From the NCBI GenBank assembly GCA_033557685.1, contig JAWQRN010000331.1:1-31297 (forward strand): 31,297 nucleotides of DNA. The letters are read 5' to 3'. This document shows, one piece after another, positions 9,617-21,700 of this stretch (position 1 is the first letter of the stretch; the number at the start of each line of letters is the position of its first letter). The notes below the pieces were generated by a model. It did no database searches. It worked only from the letters and a program-made list of their open reading frames with translations, and was not told the DNA's origin. The position numbers were made by a program, and so were the translations under genes. The stretch comes from Sperchopsis tessellata (taxonomy: Eukaryota > Arthropoda > Insecta > Coleoptera > Hydrophilidae).

Positions 9617-12197
9617 AAACTATTAAAGTAGAAATAAACTTGCGAAAGTGACAACTATGTATTTTGGAGTAGAGCGAGTAATATTCAAAGATATTATTCA
9701 TGCATACATACATATACATATATGCATAATATCTTTGGTAATATATTGTTACATAAAATGGTAAACAATGTCTCTTTCATAAAAAAAGTAAATAAGATAA
9801 CTTTCAATTGACCAATAGAACATTCTGGAAGATTTATGGAAGGAACTGATGAAATTATTGCACCAGTTGGTTAAGCCATATGTCATCACCAACCCTAGTC
9901 TGAAATACGTTATATCATTATTAATATTATTATGCGTGTTAGTGTTGTTATTGTTAATATCAGACATCATCAAGCGGTTAGTCGTCGTCAGTCGAAGTTT
10001 GAATTATGTTATAGCAATATAAATATTATAACGCGTGCTGTTATTAATTATTAGTTGTTATAAGTGTACCATATATGTATCTAGAAACATTGTTATAAAT
10101 AATTCATATTACGTTAACAATACAAGTAACAATCCTAGTAATAATTTATACAGTTTTTATAAAAGTAAACATTAAGTGTAGTGAAAATAAATAAGAAATC
10201 ATACAATTAAGTGTTAATTATTTAATAGTGCAACTAAATTAATTACCATTCTGCAGTGTTAATAGTGGTGAAATCAATTAAAGTAATCACTTTAAATAAT
10301 CAACGAATAAGTAATAAATAAAGTAATAAACAATCAAACAAATAAATCAGGATAAGTTCCAATAGAGAACAAAGAATAATAAATAACTAAATAAGAAATA
10401 TTATAAATAGTCGAGTTTCCTCTACTATAAAGAGGTGTTGTCAGAAGAAAAATACAACCCCATATGTTGGATATCAGGTCGAAATAACCCACTATATCCA
10501 ACGATATAATAGACGGCCAATAATTTCTAGTTTCAATTTAAGAACAAATATTATATTTCCTCATTGAAATGACCTAATGGCTTCAACATTTAATATAACT
10601 CAAATGCTAAATTTCAAAAGCATAACATGCTTAAGTAAATAGTGAATAAGAGCAGTTGCATTTATTTAAATTGTTTCATTATTTGTTATATTTTTGAAAA
10701 TGAATTTAATATTTCATTACTTGGTTCTTCCTCCTGATTCTAAAATTCAAGTCGTACCTATGTAGTGCTTTATTTCGTTCCATAATTCGAATAATCCAGT
10801 AATTTTAGGAAAATACATATGGTTAACACCTGCCCGTTCTCCTTTTTTTGCTGAGCCTACGAAGTCAATTGTAAAAAGTTTCATTTTGAGGATATGCGTC
10901 ACACATATCCATTTCATCAGCATCGTATCGAGAGTTGTTTTTAGATGAATAGATTATACTTTCTTATAGGTATTAACTTTAAAGACAAGAAAATGAGGTT
11001 TAACATTTTACAATATAACTCAAGTTAATCATGTATACCTAAAATAAAATATATTATCCCGAAGGATGTAGATTTACATCTAAATGAATGTGATTAGATT
11101 TTTGTTTGACTAATAATAGCCCGCGAAAGCAAACGTGGCTAGAGGGGGAATAATGCACGTCCACCGTTGATGGGTCGTATCGACGATCACAAGCAATTGC
11201 ATACCTCGAGAACCAAATGGTTAAAAACCTAACAAAATTTTCTGTTGAATGAGGTTACTAGCGTTAAAATATTTTACCCTGCAGCGGCCTCCGAATACGC
11301 AAAATGCACCTGGGCAGTGCACTAATTCCTTTTGGAGGTTTTACAGTTGATTATTTTCTTATAGACCAGATGTATTCGACGTGAATGTACATACCCTATA
11401 CAATATCAAAAATTTATTGAAATATTTGTTGTGGAATAGGGTGGAAAATGCCGCTGAATGGTATAATATGCAATTTTAAGAGGTGTACACGAGCACACAT
11501 TTACGTCCATACCACGCGTTCTGTTGCTCGTTTGTGTACAACGTAGCCAAGTTCACTGTCGTATCATCGTCTTCTGTAGTGAGTTCAGTATTTATAAAAA
11601 TAGTAGGATAGTTTTATTATCAATAGTATACTTTTAATAAGGTATTAACAGTCCTAATCATTCTAACCGGGATTTTCATACATGTGATTAGCGTTAAAAT
11701 ACTGATTAGATATACCAATATACTTACTAGAAAAGAAATACAATTTAATACCTTAAACAGTCCCTCTCTCGTATATAGTTTTCTCCCATTACTTAAAAGA
11801 TATATAACAATAAATGAGGTTGCGGAAATTAATATACTCCGCTCTTCAATTGCCGGTAAAACCTCAAGTACCATGATGAAATGAAGCTTTCAAGATTGTG
11901 GTTAGGAACAGAAAGAATTGCATCCTTAATCAAATTAGTTCTTAGTAATTTTTTTAAAGATTGGTTCAGCAACATAAATTCAAGAGAGAGTTTTACAAAT
12001 TCAAGGCTTTCTCAGTGGAGTATTCCTAAAAGAAATGAGGATGTAAGTTCTAAGCACTATGGTACACGGACGAGGAGACATAATTGTGTGTAAGAAAACA
12101 TGTTTAGCTGTTTTTTCATGTGATGCGTCCCTTTAAGAACATATTCTGAGTATGCTTGTGAGCCAGACTACATATTTTTATGAGCCGGGGTTTTCCT
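9617..12197. other. AT-rich stretch without a supported gene
   Basis: 9,960-10,380 is dominated by A/T words such as AATAAATAA. GC-richer patches occur near 11,115-11,210 and 11,275-11,330. Open stretches at 11,684-11,884 and 11,881-12,093 (plus) show no domain, although the latter meets a GTAAGT donor-like site near 12,040. A 9-bp inverted repeat lies at 10,466-10,502. LTR or UTR remnants are possible but not demonstrable. Confidence 0.4.
10466..10502. repeat. Perfect 9-bp inverted repeat with 19-bp loop
   Basis: GTTGGATAT and ATATCCAAC face each other. A TATAAAG box lies about 40 bases upstream (near 10425). Confidence 0.45.
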
Positions 12198-12247
12198 TGA
12201 GCACTACACTAACAGTCAAATTATTATTATACCATCAGTTTAGTTAA
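12198..12247 (-). repeat. Dispersed repeat, copy B
   Basis: Reverse complement of copy A at 1440-1492, about 80% identical with a few indels. Confidence 0.5.
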
Positions 12248-13389
12248 AACAGTAACTGTGATTTCTTAGAGTGTATTCAATCATTTTACAACAGAGCAAT
12301 ATTATAAAAATTATATTTTTAGAATTACAAATTATGTAAAAAATAATAAACAGTTTTAATTCGTAAATTCCAAAATATAAGAATATCTGTTACAGAAGCC
12401 AAAACCCAAAAACAGTAATTTATGGAACTAAATTCTCAAGCAAAAAGAAAAAATTAAAAGAATTGTTTGTTTATTAGACATAATAAATTATTGTCAGATG
12501 CCTGTTTTATCAAAATTCTGCTATCCGGTAAAATAATTGGTTACGTCAAAATGTTGGCATAAATTAGAAGGATCGTGTGACAAAAATTATAAGCGTGGAT
12601 ACTTACGTATATTTCAATGCAAGACTAGGAAATGTCCATTTCTCGGTCAAGTACAATTTTTAAGGGTGTATTTATCTCTTGTGACGAAACGGTACTGGTA
12701 TCAGGTACCGGTCATTATTTCCCGTGTACTAAGTATATAAATATAATAAACGAACTCTAAACAACTAGTTAATTTATGTGCAATTGTCTGAAACAAATTA
12801 AAGAAACTTGGAAATGGTACTTCTTACTGCCAGTCATTTTTCTTATTAACTGTAATCACCAGTATCGGCAGATACCCCCTGGCGATGTTTGTTGTTCAAA
12901 TTCACATGTTCTCCCTAGAAATTCCACAAAATGAAACTTATTGTTGATGTCACATATGTTAGCACTCCCTTCGAAGATAGGTATCGATTAGAGGCAATGC
13001 TCATCAAATAGTCATACTATACGTATTGCTTCCTCTTGGTAAACATTTAGCAATGCCCGGTTACAAAGTTTTATTTTATCTTTGCGGTCCAAGAATTGTT
13101 AACTAAGTGCAATCTTCTTTCTTCCTGTAACTTATCCCAACCTGAAACCAATTCTTCCTTATTGCTTTACGCCACAGGCTAACATTCCATAGGAAACAAG
13201 GTAATTGCAAAATTTTTATTCCCACTTATGTTAATTATTTGATATTATAAAAGTTAAATTATTATGCTCCATTTTTTTAACCATTCAAGCCATATAACCT
13301 CGTGCTAGTTGGAAGTTTAAAAATGCTATCCAAACACAGTAATCGATCTCCTGTAAATCTTGACTAATATTTTAAAGAATTAAAATATC
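12248..13389. other. No gene seen
   Basis: AT-rich DNA. An open stretch at 12537-12740 (plus) has several Cys residues but no recognisable zinc-finger spacing or splice support. Confidence 0.45.
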
Positions 13390-14350
13390 TAAAACTCGTA
13401 CTGAAAAAACTATAAGGAAAGTTTGCTGAAGTGGATATCAGAGTTACACCAACCGATTGAAACCTCTGCAAAGACAATAATAAAGATTTGTAACGAAAAC
13501 AAAAACAATGTAAAAGCTTCTGTATTTTCTTTTCAAAGAATGTAACAAAATCCGTACACCAATTAGCATTATAAAACATCAATTTTCAAGATCAATTACA
13601 ACATCTTATAAATCTACAATAACTCGAGCACAAGTTTAGAGGTCAAACTACCAAATATTGATTTGCCTTACTTTTCTGGCAATGATCTATCTGACTTGCC
13701 GCCATTTAAAGAAGTTTAAATTTCATTGATTGATGACAACCCATCGCTGTCAGACTTCACAATGTTTCATTACCTACATAAATTAGTAACATCCATTCTT
13801 TCACTTATAAAATATCTGTGAGTTATATCATTCAGTAATTTTGTAGTTTGGAAAACTCTTGTACATAGATTGGACAATCTCCACATGACCGCTACACATT
13901 ATGTAGACAAACTTTAAATATCTGAAACGTTTGACTTGATAAACTACACAGCAAAGTCGATCCGGTTAGGAAGTTCTGTAATTCGGTAATCAACATAGGT
14001 ACATTTATTATCTGGTCATGAAGAGGAAATATTATTTTCGGTCACCCTATCGAGACATGTAGTCTTGTCTTCGTGCTCTACAAGTGACTACCCAACAACA
14101 AAATTGTAAGAAATTAGCTATTCCAAAACATGTGTGGATTCGACCGACTGGTGCACAACTTACCATCGAGAAAACTTCATACCACGAGAAATGTGGACTG
14201 TTATTTCTACTATTATTCAACCTGTGAAAAAGGAAAAGCTGTGACTATAGACACAAACCATCGGAGAGAGAAACGAAGGAAGTCCATCCACTTTTGGAGT
14301 TACAACCTTGCCAATAGTTAGCTTGCAGTCGGCGCAATATGAATATCAAC
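13390..14350 (+). pseudogene. BEL/Pao retrotransposon gag remnant
   Basis: Read with frame changes, the plus strand gives VKLPNIDLPYFSGNDL, PPFKEVFNSLIDDNPSLSD, TMFHYLHKLV and KTLVHRLDN (about 13640-13900). This is the order found in the BEL/Pao gag (DUF1759-type) core. Later fragments up to about 14330 include WTVIST and a C/H-rich stretch that could be the degenerate zinc-knuckle region. Multiple stops and frameshifts show it is dead. No protease, RT or LTR is recognisable beside it, so it is a solo gag fragment, opposite in orientation to the BEL copy at 28.6-31.1 kb. Confidence 0.62.
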
Positions 14351-14825
14351 AAGAGCGAGCAAAAATTCTTTGTTTTTGAGAAGGCCAATCCTCAGGATGC
14401 TTGAGGCCGTATGGTCCTTTCAAGCTTGTGTGTGCATGTACTTTTATTCGTGATGAACAGATTTAAGGAGGAGGAAATAATATGATACTACTGCTGAATC
14501 TCTATGTCACTGAATGCAATACCAGAATATTCGAATACGTACTCTAATCTACTAGAACGAGATGAAGGCCCCACAAGAATAGCCCAGAGGGTCCTTGATG
14601 CTTCTAGAAAGTATTTCTTGAGGTGATAGACAAAATTTTATGACAAATTGATAGAAATATTCTACACGAGTGTTTCAACAAAGAATATACCCAATATAAA
14701 TCACTATAAATACTGTAACCCATTGTTGTGATAATTGCTCTAACTTATTCCAGTCATAGTAAAATACTAACTTTTAAAATAAGTACTTTAAAATTCTGTA
14801 TGTAGTCTTCCACGGTCACAGTAGA
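14351..14825. other. No gene seen
   Basis: Slightly GC-richer than the flanks but with no open frame or motif I recognise. It could include further BEL remnants. Confidence 0.4.
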
Positions 14826-15076
14826 TATTTTCAGGTTTAGCGGGAGATAACCATGCATTGGCTTTTCTTTTTGCCGACATTTTTTCCACAATTACAGGGG
14901 ACATTATCAATACTCTGTAGCTCTTAAATGTGCTAGTCATAAAGTGGAGCTACATGGCAGTTGCACATAGTATTTTTAAGAGCCACAAGTCTTGATAATG
15001 TCCCCTATAATGGTGAAAGTACCGTTGCCAAAAAGAAAAGCCAACACATGGTTATCTCCCAGAAAATCTGAAAACA
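14826..15076. mobile_element. Foldback/MITE-like element, copy 1
   Basis: Two ~105-bp arms are inverted copies. Left blocks GGAGATAACCATG, TTGGCTTTTCTTTTTG and GGGGACATTATCAA recur as reverse complements in the right arm in the same order, with a ~40-base loop near 14930-14970. No coding capacity. One arm is also present at 23873-24003, showing a dispersed family. Outside the arms I see no clear target duplication. Confidence 0.75.
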
Positions 15077-15584
15077 CTTTAAAATTGGTGAATTGTTATT
15101 TGTAAACCTGTAAAAACGTAACAATATTGTGGAATTTTACCATTTAGAATACGACTTTTTACCAGACAATTATTTTATACTCCACAGGCACTTGGGCATA
15201 TAGTTATCAAATTTGATATACTGGTTTTGATAGTAGTCTCTATCATTGATGATAATTTTTGCACTAGTAATTCCGTTCCATCTCCATTTAGTTGCAAAAC
15301 CACCTCTATATAATGACCATTATTTAACTATTTATTTCTATTGAACAATTGGATATGATCAGTTGGGTTGTGATATTTAATGACTTTTTTGCTGCAGCTT
15401 GCCTGTACATCAAATGTAGGGCCTGTTATTTTAACACTCATTAAATTTATTTACGGAACTCCATTCTATAAAGACAAAGTAAAACTAATATTTAAAATGT
15501 GGGAGGATGTAGTAAAATTATAAACTTTAGGCCCTAATAAACATGAGACTAATATAGGAGTACATATTTTTAAAAATGAGTATA

Positions 15585-17880
15585 TTAACATGCTCTGCGA
15601 ATTAATCTGGACAATGAAAACTATGAAAGTGTCATGGGGCAATATGGTGAGAGTGTAAAAAATAATAACGGAAGACGACTTATAGAGTTCTTCTTAGAAA
15701 ATGACTTATTTATTGCAAATACATTCTTCCAGCATAAGAATATACACAAGAGTTACACCAGGAAGAGGGGAATCGTCTGTAATCGATTTCGTCTTGGAAG
15801 AAACATTAAATAAAAGAAGTATAATAGATGTTAGAGTTAAACGAATTTTGACGGTAAAATGTAGTGAGGTGGCTAGGCAGAAGGAATAGATTGCATCTTA
15901 TAGGTTAAACAATACGCAAAATGTCAGATTTTGATTGAACAAAGCATGGAAATATATGGTGAGCAGATATACACATTGGATTTGGAAGAGTCTTGGCCGA
16001 ATTTTAAGAAATTATATTGAGAGGTGCGGAACATGCTTGTGGGAAAAAAAGGAGTTCAACATGGAAAGAGGACGTCATGGTGGAATGAATCAAGGAAGAA
16101 GTAAGGAAATAGAGGGATATATGGAAGCAATACCTGGTGGAGTGGAATATGGACATATATACACAATACAAGAACCAGAGGAAAAGAGTAAAGTATTTGA
16201 TGTTACAGGAAAAGAGGAAAGAATAAATGGAATTTGGGTGACAAATGGAACAGCATAGCTGGGAAAACCGAAAGTTGTTTTGCAAAGTTTTGAAGGACTT
16301 GGGGAAGGAGAGGAAATGGCCTCTAAAACAAGTCTTGGACATGAATGGAAATGCAGTGACGGAGGGTAAATTAATCATGAAGAGGTGGAAGGATTATTTT
16401 GGGGAACTGCTAGGGGATACAAATATGGATGACCATGAACAGAAAGAGCAGGAATGGGAGGACTGTGATGTGGAGGATGGCGAGGAAATATCAAAGGTAA
16501 CTCTGAGGGCTTTGAGATCAATTTAGATGGGAGAATCAGGGAATAGACTTCAGAGGGTGGTTTTCGCATTGGCATGGATGTATCGAAGGATACTGGAGGA
16601 CTGCGATTTTCCTATCTTTATTTAAGAAGGGAGATAGCAAAAGGTGTGAGAACTATAGAGGGATATCACTTCTGTGTGTGCCAGGGAAGGTGTATGAAAA
16701 GATACTGACAAACAAATTCAGTGAAAGGCTGGAAACACAAATGGAGGATGAGCAGAGCAGTTTCCAGATAGGTAGGTGATAGGGAGGGGTTTCTATGCTT
16801 CATGGACTTGGAGAGAGTGAGATTGGAGGAAGTGTGGGTAGTGGTGAGAGGAAGGGGGGTGAAGGGAAATCTATTAAGGGCAGTACAAAGCATATACAAT
16901 AAAAACAAATGTTATGTAAGAACTTTTAATGAACAATCAGAAGAATTTTTAGTGAACCAGGGACTGAGGCAGGGAAAACACTGAGCCCTCTGAAGAGGTG
17001 AAAAGGGAAACTGAATCAACTGCATGTGGTGTACAGGAACTTATGACACGTCGGGATCGCAGTGGGTGAGTTTGCAAACGACTTGGCGGTGTCTGCGAGG
17101 TCAGAAAGTGACCTGTAATGTAATGTTAATGTACTGGATAGGGAACTGACAGCAAGAAACATTGTGGTGAATGTTACAAAGATGAAGGTAGTGTTGGTGG
17201 GCAGATTGAGGTGACGATAAACAACCAAGTGTTGGGGCAGGTGCTCTCAATTAAATATTTAGGATCGGTGATTGAAGTTGTGGGGAAGATGAAGGGTGAA
17301 GTGAACAGTAGATGTATTTGGATGCCTTAATGGCAAGTTTTTGAACATGGGTGAAAAGCCGGAATACTAAGTTGTCCGTATACAATGCAATTTATGTGGC
17401 AACGTTGATGTATGGTAGTGAGTCTTAGGTGTTTACGGAGAGATAGTAGTAGAGTAGTATTCAGGCTGCCGAGATAAAGTTCCTGAGATAGATAGAAGGG
17501 ATGTTTCGACTTGACAGAATAAGAAATGATGACATTCAACGGAGACTACAAGTGAGAGGAGTGCAAGAGAGGATAGAGGATGGACAACTTAGATGGTTTG
17601 GACACCTCAGTAGAATAGACACAGACAGGCTACCAAGGAGAATATGGCAGGCTAGAACGCAGGGTGGATGACTGAGGGCAAGGCCAACAACATCAAGGAC
17701 TGCAGTAGTATCTCGGTCAATAGTGAATAGGGGCAGTAATTTCGAGCTTGCGAAGAGGATGACGTAGAACAGGTAGGAATGGCAGATGTTTTTTTAAGGA
17801 AGATGGAAATTAAAGCAGAACCATGCCTTTACACCCATAAGGGATAGAAGAAGAACTGATTATGATGATGATGTAATTGA
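15585..17880 (+). mobile_element. Decayed non-LTR retrotransposon (LINE with endonuclease and RT)
   Basis: Domains appear in the normal LINE order but in changing frames. The C-terminal part of an APE-type endonuclease (NGRRLIEFFLENDLFIANTFF; about 15660-15860) comes first, then a linker. The RT follows: KKGDSKRCENYRGISLL near 16626, DEQSSFQIG near 16749, FMDLERV near 16799, LVNQGLRQGK near 16950. A C-terminal tail follows with GQLRWFGHLSRID near 17584 and LPRRIWQAR near 17632. The GQLRWFGH...R tail is typical of RTE-type and related LINEs. The 3' end shows a GAT-trinucleotide run at 17858-17875, as LINEs of this kind often end. The RT catalytic YxDD is not clearly readable (a degraded FANDLAVS-like segment lies near 17070). 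The 5' half of the endonuclease is missing: a 5'-truncated, inactive copy. Confidence 0.75.
17858..17875 (+). repeat. GAT-trinucleotide tail of the LINE
   Basis: GATTATGATGATGATG forms the end of the element, just after its last conserved C-terminal motifs. Confidence 0.55.
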
Positions 17881-18625
17881 CCTGTTTTCGAAGACTTTTC
17901 AAAACTGAAATAGATTCTATACTACTGTAACTGTACTGTAGTTTATATGTAACAAATGTATTTTTATTCCAAATACAGTGCAACTAATGAAGGATGACAT
18001 TAACTGGTATAGATATCTGACTGAATTGCAATTTTCTTATGTAATCGTTAGGACTAGTTAGCACCACAACAGGTTTCTAAAAGTCTTACCTCAGGTAATA
18101 TATCTTGACATATTTAGCAACAAAACTACAAAATATGATTTTTTGTAGAATGTGAAAAATAAATATGTTTACAAAAACTAGTATCTAAATTATTTGCCAT
18201 TCTTGTTAAATTTCGATAGTCTAAACCACATCTCATGTAATAATATAATTTAATTAGCATTGGTTTTAATAATTTATAACTGAAGAGGATAAAGTAGAAT
18301 AATTTTACTAAACTAGTTTGTATAATAATATTAGTTGTAGTTTTAGTTTTGTGTTCTTATCTATTTGTCTCAAAGATTTAATTTTATCGTATTATTACAA
18401 AATCTTGAACTTTAACTTGAAGTTCAGATTACAATTGAAGATTTTTATTAAATTTTGCATGTGGTATTTTTATTTTCCGCATAATGCTTACAGTAGATAA
18501 AATATTTGTAATGAAAGAAAAATATATTATCATTCCTGAACTCACTTCTTTTTTATTTTTTTGCAAAATCTCTTATTTAGTGTAATATATCCTCTATAAG
18601 TTAAAAAATGTGTTTCTTTTTGTAG
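17881..18625. other. Upstream region of MCM9, no gene seen
   Basis: AT-rich. A good acceptor (TTTCTTTTTGTAG) ends at 18625, so an upstream non-coding or coding MCM9 exon may exist further left. I could not identify one. Confidence 0.4.
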
Positions 18626-18685
18626 ATTCGACATACACAAATTTGCAGAATTGTATTACTAATACATCATCTCTACTTTACAAAA

Positions 18686-18777
18686 ATGTTTGATTATTTA
18701 CTCTGCCACCATAAGCAACAGCTATTACATATTATGGAAGATGGTGCAATACACAAACATTTTTGCATAAACATATG
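18686..18777 (+). CDS. MCM9: MCM9 coding exon 1
   Basis: From ATG (MFDYLLCHHKQQLLHIMEDG...) to a TATG|GTAAGA donor, ending in phase 2. It aligns with the F-x2-Y...H-x4-LL-x-I region near the N-terminus of animal MCM9 and is about ten residues shorter than the vertebrate protein at this end. The frame stays open upstream to the TAG acceptor at 18623-18625 but has no other ATG, so coding may instead continue from an unseen upstream exon. Confidence 0.75.
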
Positions 18778-21700
18778 GTAAGAGCATTAAAAATATTATA
18801 TGACAAATAGATATCAGACATGTTAATAACTCAAACAAATCAAAACTGAAAACTTACATTGTAGTTGAATGGGGTGACAATGGAACAGGTGAATGATTTT
18901 ATGTATTGGGGAAGTAAATTCATAAGACATGGATACATACATGACAATGGCAACTGGTGCTAAAATTATTTGTGTTTTCTGAAAAAGAAATGTTACAGAA
19001 TTCTTTAATGTAAATGCACACTTACCTCAATGTATTTTATTCTAAATTTCAGTCACCAAATTATAAAACTTCAAATATATTTTTTTTGTGAATTTTACTC
19101 AGCAAATTTTAAAGCTCAGGCAATTATCATATTATATTTGTTCAAATTTTATCCACTGGATAATCGATGATCAATTAATCAAATAATCGATCATTTTTGA
19201 CAATGTTTAATTGTATGTATCTGTTATGTGATTTATTTATTGATTAAAGGTAAAGACACGCTCGCAACAAAACTCATTTGATCACTTTGTCGCTCCGTTT
19301 CTAGATGAGCATATATCTACAATACGTATATATATGGGGCGGGATTCACCTCCTTGTAGAATGACAATTCTGTTGCCAAGCAGTTGTGCAGTAGCTGTGG
19401 ACAAGAAGCCACTGATACTTGAAGAAAAAATGCTAAAACCAAAAATGTAGGTTTGAAGAATGGAGAAACAGTAGAATTGTATGAATGTATATTCTGGTCG
19501 TTTTGATGATGTTTCAATGGCATTCTAGGTGAGGATGTGATGATTAACACGAACTTGTATATGTTAAGTTTATTATTGGAAGATGTGTACCCTTTATTTT
19601 TACAAAATGTTTCCTAAATACCTTGAACATAAGTGTATTCATGTATTAGCTATTTTTTTTTTAATTTCTGTAGTTGTGTTTCAATGAGACACATTGCTGC
19701 TTTGGCATATTTTTTTAATCATTTGATAAAATATTGTGTTTTGTTTTGCAGTTTTGTTGAGCTATTTGACAACAATCCTAATCTTGGTGATCAAATTCTT
19801 AAGAAACCTGAACAAACTTTAGACGAGTTAAATGAATGTGTAGGAAAAGTTCAAAATCACATATTTGATACATGGGCACAAGATAATCTTACTGTTAAAC
19901 CATTTGTGCATGTAAGAATCTATGCTTTACCAGCTTTCCCTGAGCTGCATAGGACACTTTTTCCTAAAAATGAAGATCTAGGAATGTTTCTGCAGATATC
20001 AGGTATCATATAGAACTTTGTCACGGTGTAAAACAAGGGTCTATGTTTTATCTTCATAGTTGTCATGTTTCTTTTAAATATTTTATTTAATCAATTATCC
20101 CAGTTTTTGTAACCCTTATTATTTAACATATGTACGTCATATTATAACGTAATATTATTAAAAGTTATAAGGTGTTAATATAATTTTTAAATTTAATATT
20201 AATTTGATGTTAAACATAAATCAAAATAACTAATAACTTTAATGTGACTGTTGGGTTTGTTTATCTGAACAAAATGTTACAATATTTGGTTTGGCAGATG
20301 ATAAACAGTCTTAAATCTGGTTCTTCATCAAGTTTATTGTGGTACTTCACTTCAACAAACTGTTTGTCTAGAAAGCTCTCTCACGCATTTACGTAGTTGA
20401 AAAGGATAGAAGGATTTTGACAGCATTTTTGCTAAATACTCTGATTTTAATCCAACTCAAAAAGATTTTTAGTTTTGTATAACGTGTGAAGTTTAAATGT
20501 AGTTGATATGTCGAAAAGTATTTATTTTTCATTAATAGGTCATCAGCCATTGCCACCAAAGTCTCATCAAATGTATATGAATCTAGTTCAGCTTTTTAAT
20601 ATCTGGAGGAAATATTCTCTAGGAACTTGAGATGATCTTTAATATTTTGTTGAACAATTTGATTCAGTATATCATGTTTTATGTATTATTATTTATCTCT
20701 ATCTCTATCTTAAACAATGAAATCATTATATTTACACCTTGTAATGATAAATAGCATTTTATTTCTTTCTCAAAAAAGACGCATTTTTTTAAATTGATTT
20801 TAAAACCTGCTTTTGAAAATCAATGAAACACTTGTTCAAGACGTTCAGTATGTTCGTGCCGATTTTTCTCTATTACATTAGCTATGAAATTAACAACTCC
20901 ATCAATTCCACGTTATACATTCTCTATTCCTCTTGGAATGTTGCAGGTGCGACCGTAATGCCTCGAGGAAGCTTGTTGACTTTAAAAGTGCATAAACGAG
21001 GGCTCCATGCGACTAGTTTCGCAGATCCATAATACAAAACTAATTGATGAAATTCACTATATAGATCAATTTTTATGAATTTCTCCCCTCCTGCTAAGTA
21101 TTGACAAATTTCTTCGGTATGAGGTAACGGGTGTCTAATCTTTCAAGATATTGATTAATTGTCGTGTTATAACTTGCACATAATCTAATGCCACCATCGG
21201 CTTTTGAAACTGGAACTAATGTTGCACACGACTCCGAATTTGGGGTCCATATTATTACACCTTGTTCCTCCAGTTTCCTTAGCTCGGTCTCAACTAAAGG
21301 GTTATAAGCAAGTTATAACTGATACGGTTTCATGAAAACTGATTTCGCATTACCTTTTCAAATCAATCTGATTATTATTATTATTTTTGAATGAACCTAA
21401 TTTGCCATCAAATACATTTGCATATTTCTGAATTAAAGACTCTCGTACAGTATTACGGTTATAAATTGAAAATTTTAAAGTAGGAATGGTTAAAAAATCG
21501 CACCCTAACAATTGAGCACTACTGTTTTGTACAGTATAAAACTTCAATTTATTTTCTATGTTATTAAATTGCCTTGAATTGTTTCACAGGTGTATCCAGT
21601 CATTCTTAAATTAGTTTCCAACAATTTATAGGTCTTAAAGTTAGATCTGAAGTAATCTAGATATAACACACTAACATCAGATCCTGAATCTAACTGCAAG

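Noticed and set aside
9749..9973. Minus-strand frame with Asn/Asp-rich start
   Set aside because: Asn runs come from ATT/ATA-rich DNA; no domain or splice evidence.
11684..12093. Two plus-strand open frames near a GTAAGT site
   Set aside because: No recognisable domain, no convincing acceptor and AT-rich codon content; not enough to call a gene.
16004..16378. 124-codon minus-strand open frame
   Set aside because: Antisense to the purine-rich linker and RT of the plus-strand LINE; such strand bias produces long spurious frames.
19633..19751. N-terminal extension of the MCM9 exon 2 frame from an upstream ATG
   Set aside because: It lies before a strong TTTTGCAG acceptor and reads as a Phe/Cys-rich intron translation; exon 1 at 18686-18777 joins in phase instead.
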